From positions 1-11,158 of the forward strand of contig CAYTID010000074.1 of assembly GCA_964437735.1 (NCBI GenBank): 11,158 nucleotides of DNA, read 5' to 3'. The notes beneath the pieces were generated by a model. That model was not told the origin of the DNA and did no database searches. It worked only from the letters and a program-made list of their open reading frames with translations. Below, piece by piece: positions 1 through 4,873 of the stretch (its first letter is position 1; the number at the start of each line of letters is the position of its first letter). The position numbers and the translations under genes are program-made. Origin of the DNA: CAYTID01 sp964437735. Lineage in GTDB: Bacteria > Bacteroidota > Ignavibacteria > UBA10030 > BY39.

Positions 1-493
1 AGTAGTTTGTTGCGAAAGAAGAGTCGATCGAACTCATTCCCCATTTCAACGATAATATTTTATTCGCATCAGCTATAGTAGGCATCATCGCACGCACTAA
101 AGATACGCCGAATGCAGAAGTTTGACCTGAATCGCAAGTTACTACAATTTGATTATAGTTAGCAAGATATAAACCTTTAATATGTGTATAAAGATTCGCA
201 AGTGTAACGTTTACAGCTCCCTTAAGACGCTTAGCATTATAGTCGGCTGCTGCTCGGATATCTAGTGTATAAACTTTGGTTGTATCAGCGAGATAGGCAG
301 TTTTGTAACCAGCAGCAGTCATTACAAACGATGCTGCGGTGTAAATATAGTCGCCATTAGCTTCTACATATTTGGCGAGTACTTCAGATTCGTTACTCGC
401 CGGTGGTGGCGGTGCAACAGGATCATCTCTACAACCTATAATAAGTAATGAGACGACCATTACGACGAGCAACAATAATGTTAATTTTTTCAT
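1..493 (-). CDS. Rhodanese-like domain lipoprotein (3' end beyond window)
   Basis: The reverse-strand frame is open from an ATG at 493 to the window edge, giving 164 residues with the C-terminus missing. Residues 1-20 form a lipoprotein signal (two Lys, a long Leu/Val/Ile stretch, then LIIGC), so Cys21 should be lipidated and the protein anchored in the envelope. A proline-rich linker (VAPPPPA) follows. The rest fits a rhodanese fold: a DIR motif at 78-80, a KGAVN strand-turn at about 91-95, and an active-site loop CDSGQTS starting at Cys120, matching the family pattern CxSGxxS. Rhodaneses carry sulfane sulfur or act as sulfur or redox sensors on the catalytic Cys, which is present. The ATG was chosen because a complete new signal peptide starts there. 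The substrate is unknown. The frame upstream is open into a cytochrome-like fragment. Confidence 0.85.
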   Translation of the reverse strand, partial: MKKLTLLLLVVMVVSLLIIGCRDDPVAPPPPASNESEVLAKYVEANGDYIYTAASFVMTAAGYKTAYLADTTKVYTLDIRAAADYNAKRLKGAVNVTLANLYTHIKGLYLANYNQIVVTCDSGQTSAFGVSLVRAMMPTIADANKILSLKWGMSSIDSSFATNY

Positions 494-703
494 AATGATT
501 TTATTTATTCCATCTTCTGGCGGTGTTCCGGGATCGGCTAATAGTTTTAACGCATCATAATTTGTATGGCAGCCTACACACGAATTGGCACCCTCAAGAC
601 GTTAGTCAATTGGGTTTGTAATGTTCTCATCTTTTTTTGAACAGCCCACAAATATTATCATCAATAATAAAATTCTAGTGATAAGTATTAATTTTGTCTT
701 CAC
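494..703 (-). pseudogene. Truncated c-type cytochrome lipoprotein remnant with in-frame stop
   Basis: A GTG at 703-701, directly after an in-frame TAG, opens a lipoprotein signal (KTKLIL...IIFVGC, Cys21) followed by a charged linker. A TAA at 604-602 ends this after 33 codons. The same frame then continues for 36 codons with protein-like sequence, including LEGANSCVGCHTNYDALKLL. CVGCH (566-580) is a CxxCH haem c attachment motif. No further stop occurs before the rhodanese ATG at 493. The lipobox plus an early CxxCH resembles the N-terminus of exported cytochromes, but only one haem motif remains and the body of such a protein is absent. I read it as a broken and truncated gene. A 33-residue lipopeptide, or a base error at the TAA, remains possible. 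The family call rests on one motif and context. Confidence 0.55.
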
Positions 704-723
704 CTATTTTGGTCTAAAAAATC

Positions 724-752
724 TTGAACATTACCTAAAAGTTGCTTAAATT
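724..752 (+). promoter_or_regulatory. Possible sigma70-type promoter for the M16 pair
   Basis: TTGAAC (724-729) and TAAATT (747-752) are separated by exactly 17 bp in the 80-bp divergent space between the minus-strand lipoprotein genes and the M16 genes. A start about 7 bp after the second box would leave a leader of roughly 25 nt before the ATG at 784. That fits the ATG and not the upstream TTG at 742 as the true start. In such AT-rich DNA matches like this arise by chance, so this is tentative. Confidence 0.3.
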
Positions 753-783
753 AAATTGTCTTTTTAATAATAATAGGTATCAA

Positions 784-2151
784 ATGAAATTTATTTTTTC
801 CACATTATCGTTTCTAATTATTATAGCTTCAAGTATAGGAATTTCTCAAATAGAAATACCGTTCGAAAAATACATATTGCCTAACGGATTACAGGTTATT
901 TTGCATGAGGATCATTCAGTTCCGCTCATATCCACTAATATCTGGTATCATGTCGGTTCTGCCAGAGAAAAACCGGGGAAAACCGGATTTGCCCATCTTT
1001 TTGAACATTTAATGTATGAGGGATCGAAGAATGTCCCTGACGGACGATATGACCAAATTGTGGACGGCTCGGGAGGTATCAATAATGGTTCAACGGGGAA
1101 TGATAGAACTAATTATTGGAGTTTGATTCCAAAAAATTATCTCGAACCTGTTTTATGGCTTGAAGCAGATCGGATGGGTTTTTTACTTGAAGCAATAACC
1201 CAAGATAGGCTTGATATCCAAAGACAGGTTGTAAAAAATGAGCGGAGAGAAGTTGTTGAGAATCAACCCTATGGTTTAGCTGAGGAAAATATTCTCGCTG
1301 AATTATTTCCACCCGATAATCCATATCATTGGCCCATTATAGGATCGCAAGCTGATCTCGATTCGGCTTCGCTCGATGATGTAAAAGATTTTTTCATTAA
1401 ATTCTATGGACCGAATAATGCAAGTCTCTGCATCGGCGGGGATATTGATTTAGCTGAAACAAAATTATTAGTAGAAAAATATTTTAGTAACATACCTCGT
1501 GGACCGGAAATAATAAAACACCAATTAATTGAAACAAAATTAAATAATACAAAACGGCTTTTACTGGAAGACAAAGTTGAACTTCCTCGTTTATATATGT
1601 ATTGGCATTCAACACCCCTTTTTTCGGAAGATGACGCCGTGCTTGAATTATTGTCACAAATATTAGCAGATGGAAAAAATTCACGACTATATAAAACTCT
1701 TGTTTTTGAAAAACAGATCGCACAAGAGGTATATGCTTTTCAATCCGGGATGGAGCGGTCGGGATATTTCGGGATTGTGATAACTGGAAAACCTGACCAG
1801 CCTTTGAATGATTTGGAAATCGAAGTCAATCATCAAATAAGTAAAATTATTAATGAAGGAATTGGAGAAAGGGAATTACAAAAAGCGAAGAATGGTATCC
1901 GTTCGGGTTTCATTTACCGAATTCAGAATGTGGGCGGGTTTGGATCAAAAACCGATCAACTCAATTTTTATAATATTTATCTGAATGATCCCGGAAAATT
2001 TAATTTTGATTTAAACAGATACGAAAAAGTGAACACAGAATCATTAAGAAAAATTGCTCAAAAATATCTATATGGAAAAAATCGTATAATAATGAGCGTT
2101 GTGCCAATCGGTAAATTTGAACTTCAAGCTTCGAAAAAATCAGGGGAATAA
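784..2151 (+). CDS. M16B zinc metallopeptidase, catalytic subunit, secreted
   Basis: This is a protein of 455 residues from the ATG at 784. That start is preferred over an upstream in-frame TTG at 742 because it has AGG at 775-777 six bases upstream and opens a clear signal peptide (MKFIFSTLSF followed by a hydrophobic run, cleavage probably near ISQ at 20-22). The inverted zinc motif HLFEH has His71, Glu74 and His75, and the third ligand is probably Glu153 in VVKNERRE, the usual 75-80 residues downstream. The N-terminal M16 domain spans about 25-170, and the C-terminal M16 domain follows with an NSRLYKTL segment. The family includes mitochondrial processing peptidase and pitrilysin-like enzymes that degrade or process short peptides in an enclosed chamber. 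The inactive partner starts one base after this gene's stop. It probably acts in the periplasm; the natural substrate is unknown. Confidence 0.93.
   Translation: MKFIFSTLSFLIIIASSIGISQIEIPFEKYILPNGLQVILHEDHSVPLISTNIWYHVGSAREKPGKTGFAHLFEHLMYEGSKNVPDGRYDQIVDGSGGINNGSTGNDRTNYWSLIPKNYLEPVLWLEADRMGFLLEAITQDRLDIQRQVVKNERREVVENQPYGLAEENILAELFPPDNPYHWPIIGSQADLDSASLDDVKDFFIKFYGPNNASLCIGGDIDLAETKLLVEKYFSNIPRGPEIIKHQLIETKLNNTKRLLLEDKVELPRLYMYWHSTPLFSEDDAVLELLSQILADGKNSRLYKTLVFEKQIAQEVYAFQSGMERSGYFGIVITGKPDQPLNDLEIEVNHQISKIINEGIGERELQKAKNGIRSGFIYRIQNVGGFGSKTDQLNFYNIYLNDPGKFNFDLNRYEKVNTESLRKIAQKYLYGKNRIIMSVVPIGKFELQASKKSGE
2142..2147 (+). promoter_or_regulatory. Ribosome binding site deciding the start of the second M16 gene
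   Basis: AGGGGA lies inside the last codons of the first M16 gene, five bases before the ATG at 2153. It is the strongest Shine-Dalgarno-like sequence in the window. It supports 2153 over the longer in-frame reading that begins at 2099 inside the upstream gene, and suggests translational coupling of the two subunits. Confidence 0.7.
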
Positions 2152-2152
2152 G

Positions 2153-3577
2153 ATGAAAAATATTTTAATATTTATTATCATTTTTGGAATTTGTCCAATC
2201 AAGAGTTTTGGTCAGATCGACAGGTCAATTGAGCCTTCACCTGGTGCTCAAATTACGATGGAATTACCAAAAATTCAACGAATCGAATTAAATAACGGAT
2301 TAAGAATCATACTTGCTGAGCAAAAAGAATTACCCTTGGTTCAGGCTTCCTTAGTAATCAGAAGCGGAGCCGATGGAGATGCAATCGGCAAAGCTGGTAC
2401 GGCATCACTGACTGCAGATATGCTTGATGAAGGTACTAAAAACAGATCAGCTCTTGGTATTGCAGATGAAATTGATTTTCTCGGTTCTCATATTGCTTTA
2501 TCTGCAAATTATGATGCAAGCGTAGCAAGTTTATTGACAATGAAAGAAAATTTGGATAAATCGTTAGAATTATTATCGGACATCGTCCTGAATCCAACTT
2601 TTCCGAAGGAAGATTTCTTGCGTTTAAAAAATGAATTACTCTCAGATTTGATAGCACAAAAATCGCGACCTGATATTTTATCAACTAATATTTTTAATAA
2701 CAAACTGTTCGGTGATTTATATCCATATGGATACCCGATTGACGGTACAGAAGAAACAGTAAGTGAAATCACAATCGAAGACATTATAAAATATTATACT
2801 AACTACTATGCCCCGAATAATACTTCATTAATAATATCCGGCGATATTACAATAAACGAAGTCAAAGCAGTGGCGCAAAAATATTTTGGAAATTGGAAAA
2901 GAAAGGAAATTAAATTACCTGTAATATCTGATACCAGAGACAATCCTGAAAAAGTAATTTATATATTAGACAGAAAAAAAGCTCCGCAAACACAAGTGCG
3001 CCTTGGCAATATTGGTATCAAACGGAATTCACCGGATTTTTATGCTGTGAATATCTTAAATCAAATTCTTGGTTCTTCTAACGGAAGATTATTTTTAAAT
3101 CTTCGGGAAGCAAAAGGTTATACATATGGCGCTTATTCGAATTTTTCGATGCGGAAATATCCCGGACCATTTTTAGCATATGCAGGAGTTCAAACGGAAG
3201 TGACCGATAGCGCACTTATCGAATTTATATCTGAGTTTGAAAAAATCAAAAATGAATTGGTGAATAATGAAGAATTTAACATGTACAAAACAGCGGTAAT
3301 CCAAAGATTACCAAGGATATTTGAAACACCATCCCAAATTGCGAGTCAACTGATAGCGCTCGAATTATTCGAGCTCCCTGATGATTTTTTTTCAAAGTTG
3401 ATCGAACATTATAATCATGTTACTCCCGGTGATATACAAAGAGTCGCAAATAAATATTTGATGACCGATAAGTTGACTATTGTTCTGGCAGGAGATGCTG
3501 AAATAATAAAATCAAAAATTGAAAATTTGAATATCGGATTTATTATTGTTGTAGATGAAGGAGGAAAAAGTAATTAA
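2153..3577 (+). CDS. M16B peptidase-like protein, non-catalytic partner subunit, secreted
   Basis: The protein is 474 residues with a signal peptide (MKNILIFIIIFGICPIKSFG, cleavage near Gly20/Gln21). It aligns by eye with the upstream protein: GFAHLFEHLMYEG there corresponds to GTASLTADMLDEG here (82-94). The three motif residues His, Glu and His are therefore Ser85, Ala88 and Asp89, so zinc catalysis is not expected. The C-terminal half keeps an Arg/Tyr segment (Arg312, GYTYGAY around 322-328) of the type that non-catalytic M16B subunits use to hold substrate. The one-base gap to the upstream stop and the internal ribosome site indicate co-expression as a heterodimer, as known for mitochondrial processing peptidase and bacterial M16B pairs. 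No terminator hairpin is evident after the stop. Confidence 0.9.
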   Translation: MKNILIFIIIFGICPIKSFGQIDRSIEPSPGAQITMELPKIQRIELNNGLRIILAEQKELPLVQASLVIRSGADGDAIGKAGTASLTADMLDEGTKNRSALGIADEIDFLGSHIALSANYDASVASLLTMKENLDKSLELLSDIVLNPTFPKEDFLRLKNELLSDLIAQKSRPDILSTNIFNNKLFGDLYPYGYPIDGTEETVSEITIEDIIKYYTNYYAPNNTSLIISGDITINEVKAVAQKYFGNWKRKEIKLPVISDTRDNPEKVIYILDRKKAPQTQVRLGNIGIKRNSPDFYAVNILNQILGSSNGRLFLNLREAKGYTYGAYSNFSMRKYPGPFLAYAGVQTEVTDSALIEFISEFEKIKNELVNNEEFNMYKTAVIQRLPRIFETPSQIASQLIALELFELPDDFFSKLIEHYNHVTPGDIQRVANKYLMTDKLTIVLAGDAEIIKSKIENLNIGFIIVVDEGGKSN

Positions 3578-3617
3578 CTGAAAAAGAATTTGTGTATTCC
3601 AGAGCCAATCACACAAC

Positions 3618-3647
3618 TGTTATGATCATTCCCCGATTTTCTGGACA
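3618..3647 (+). repeat. Candidate left end of the decayed insertion sequence
   Basis: These 30 bases start TGTTATGATC and end TTTTCTGGACA. They sit about 120 bp upstream of the transposase start. A TGT...ACA sequence with a CCCC block and a CTGGACA tail is typical of insertion-sequence termini. A degraded inverted match lies at 3941-3971. This is a pattern call only. Confidence 0.3.
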
Positions 3648-3768
3648 TAAAGTTAAAACATTATTATTTGTTTTTCAAATGCGACTGGTGATTTTTAAAC
3701 TGTATAGTTAGGTTTTAATCTTGCAGAATTAATATATTCACAAACATAAGCAGAAAGGGATCTGTCAG

Positions 3769-3900
3769 ATGACAACAGAGATCGAAATAATTAAGCAAAA
3801 AGTCGGATTACTGAATTAAATCCAAAGCTTATGTAACGAAGAAGAAGCATGGCGGGTGACAGGATTTTCCTGTTGGAGTCTCAAAATTAAGGTTTATCTC
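3769..3900 (+). pseudogene. Decayed IS481-family transposase, N-terminal fragment
   Basis: An ATG at 3769, preceded by AGAAAGGG at about 3752-3759, begins MTTEIEIIKQKVGLLN and is stopped by a TAA after 16 codons. Reading on in the same frame gives EEAWRVTGFS before another TAA at 3898-3900. From memory, IS481-type transposases begin MTTE..IIK.KVGLLNLAEELGN, then .EACRVMGFSRDTFYR. The fragment follows that pattern residue by residue through the stop, with substitutions at the expected positions. This is the helix-turn-helix end only. The DDE catalytic region is absent, so the element is dead. The family match is from recall and not from a search. Confidence 0.6.
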
Positions 3901-3940
3901 TAATTGTTTAAAATGTGCCCTGACATTCCCGCCTGCAATT

Positions 3941-3971
3941 TGTCCAGGTCTATAGTACATTATACATGACA
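3941..3971 (-). repeat. Candidate right end of the decayed insertion sequence
   Basis: Read on the plus strand, this starts TGTCCAG, a perfect 7-base inverted match to the CTGGACA at 3641-3647. It ends CATGACA, where the inverted left end would give CATAACA. The middle does not match. If real, the pair brackets a remnant of only about 350 bp, much shorter than an intact IS481 element (about 1 kb or more), so the interior has been deleted. Confidence 0.25.
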
Positions 3972-4032
3972 TTTTCGCTGTGCTATGCCAGCTATTGTAA
4001 AAACTGCTCAAATCATTGACTTTTATGCAAAA

Positions 4033-4075
4033 AATCATTATTATCGAAAAGTTAAATGATTTAAATATAATGATT
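4033..4075. repeat. Perfect 9-bp inverted repeat, AT-rich
   Basis: AATCATTAT (4033-4041) and ATAATGATT (4067-4075) are perfect inverted copies separated by 25 bp. A small palindrome TTAAATGATTTAA (4052-4064) sits between them. It could be a protein-binding site or a cruciform-prone spacer. The base composition makes chance quite possible, and there is no T-run suggesting a terminator. Confidence 0.25.
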
Positions 4076-4160
4076 AACGCAAGGTGTTAAAAGAAAACTT
4101 ATAACCCATTGAGTTGAATTTTTATTTATTATTTGTTTAAGTTTTTATTACTTAATTTGT

Positions 4161-4301
4161 TTATATTTTCATCTCATTATTTCCAGGGATTAATATTAAA
4201 GTGGTTCCAATGCCTTTGCTGATTTCTAATTGGCGGACAAAATATATTATTTTTAAGGCTTCAACGTTATGTCGCTCGAAGATGCCGTAGGCGTATTCAA
4301 A
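4161..4301 (-). pseudogene. C-terminal remnant of an unrecognised gene on the minus strand
   Basis: The minus-strand frame ending at a TAA (4163-4161) reads as 46 residues of plausible protein: FEYAYGIFERHNVEALK at the start, VRQLEISKGIGTTLILIPG further on, then NNEMKI. It is visibly richer in G+C than its flanks, with codons such as GCC, TAC, GGC, ATC, TTC and GAG, as a real coding end would be. Upstream of about 4301 the frame stays open but turns into low-complexity AT codons and then the antisense of the NusG-like gene, with no usable start. I read it as the 3' end of a gene whose front was lost when the polysaccharide locus was joined here. I do not recognise the family. Confidence 0.45.
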
Positions 4302-4322
4302 ATTATTAAATGTTTTTAATAA

Positions 4323-4838
4323 ATGAAAATTATTGATCGATATTGGCGGGTTTTTTATACAAAATCGAATTGTGAAAAAAAATGTGAAGAGTATATAATT
4401 TCAAGGAATATCGAATCCTATTTACCGTTAGTGAAATCAATATATACTTATCGTGGCAGAAAAATACGGAAAGAACTACCTTTATTCAAAAATTATATTT
4501 TCGCTCTGGTTGATGAAAAAGAAAGGTTATCAATATTAGAATTTCCTTCTCTGGTCCGATGCTTGAGTTATAACGGAAAGCCGGCTAAAGTCACCGAAAA
4601 AGAAATTAATTCAATCGGGATCGCTTTAAGAGAACCGGAAAAAATTCAGATTGAAGACTTCCACTGCAAACTAGGAGACGAAGTATTTGTCAACTCAGGA
4701 ATTTTCAAGGGTTTGTATGGCAATATCATTGAAATTAGAGGTTCAAAGCGGGTTGTAATAAGTCTGAAAGAAATCCAAAAATCAATTTTAGTAAATGTTG
4801 ATTTTAGGGATATTAATGTTCATACGACTAACAATTAG
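4323..4838 (+). CDS. NusG/RfaH/UpxY-like transcription antitermination factor
   Basis: The 171-residue protein has a two-domain NusG layout. The NGN domain spans about 6-105 (it starts YWRVFYTKSNCEKKCEEYI, and continues with LPLFKNYIFALVD and the FPSLVRCLSYNGKPA segment). The KOW-type domain spans about 117-165 (LGDEVFVNSGIFKGLYG, then KRVVISLKE). NusG paralogues bind the beta' clamp helices of RNA polymerase and suppress pausing or termination. The paralogues RfaH and UpxY do so for long surface-polysaccharide operons. Being the first gene of such a locus, 35 bp ahead of the export gene, marks it as a dedicated factor of that operon and not housekeeping NusG, which normally lies beside secE and ribosomal protein genes. 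The start has an A/T leader (TTTTTAATAA) and no Shine-Dalgarno. Confidence 0.9.
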   Translation: MKIIDRYWRVFYTKSNCEKKCEEYIISRNIESYLPLVKSIYTYRGRKIRKELPLFKNYIFALVDEKERLSILEFPSLVRCLSYNGKPAKVTEKEINSIGIALREPEKIQIEDFHCKLGDEVFVNSGIFKGLYGNIIEIRGSKRVVISLKEIQKSILVNVDFRDINVHTTNN

Positions 4839-4873
4839 AAAATAATTCATAAATAATAAATTCAAACACAAAA

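Larger units (their letters stand above)
3578..4322. other. 745-bp region without an intact gene: insertion and deletion scar zone
   Basis: No intact gene is supported here. The region contains a degenerate transposase start (3769-3900), a possible pair of decayed insertion-sequence ends (3618-3647 and 3941-3971), a short AT-rich perfect inverted repeat (4033-4041 and 4067-4075) and the tail of a decayed minus-strand gene (4161-4301). The promoter of the polysaccharide locus must lie somewhere in its right part, but I found no convincing promoter boxes, neither sigma70 type nor the Bacteroides TAnnTTTG type. The 5' half (3578-3617 and 3648-3768) shows nothing recognisable. Confidence 0.6.

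Noticed and set aside
372..560. Plus-strand open frame with Ser/Gly-rich product
   Set aside because: It is antisense to the rhodanese lipoprotein start and the cytochrome fragment, which carry real motifs. Its composition looks like a shadow frame.
742..783. TTG at 742 as the start of the first M16 protein, adding 14 residues
   Set aside because: The ATG at 784 has an AGG six bases upstream and begins a proper signal peptide. The extension would put extra residues before it and overlap the likely promoter.
2099..2152. Longer start of the second M16 protein inside the first gene
   Set aside because: The ATG at 2153 has AGGGGA at ideal spacing and starts the signal peptide. The extension would bury the signal peptide.
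3666..3680. ATTTG-TTTTT-CAAAT mini hairpin as a terminator for the M16 genes
   Set aside because: The stem is 5 bp, nearly all A/T, with no following T-run on the plus strand. It is too weak to call.
3829..4038. Minus-strand 69-residue open frame in the scar zone
   Set aside because: I recognise no family in it and see no ribosome site. It overlaps the transposase relic on the other strand. The PTGKSCHPPC stretch is curious, so it could be another gene fragment, but I cannot support it as a gene.
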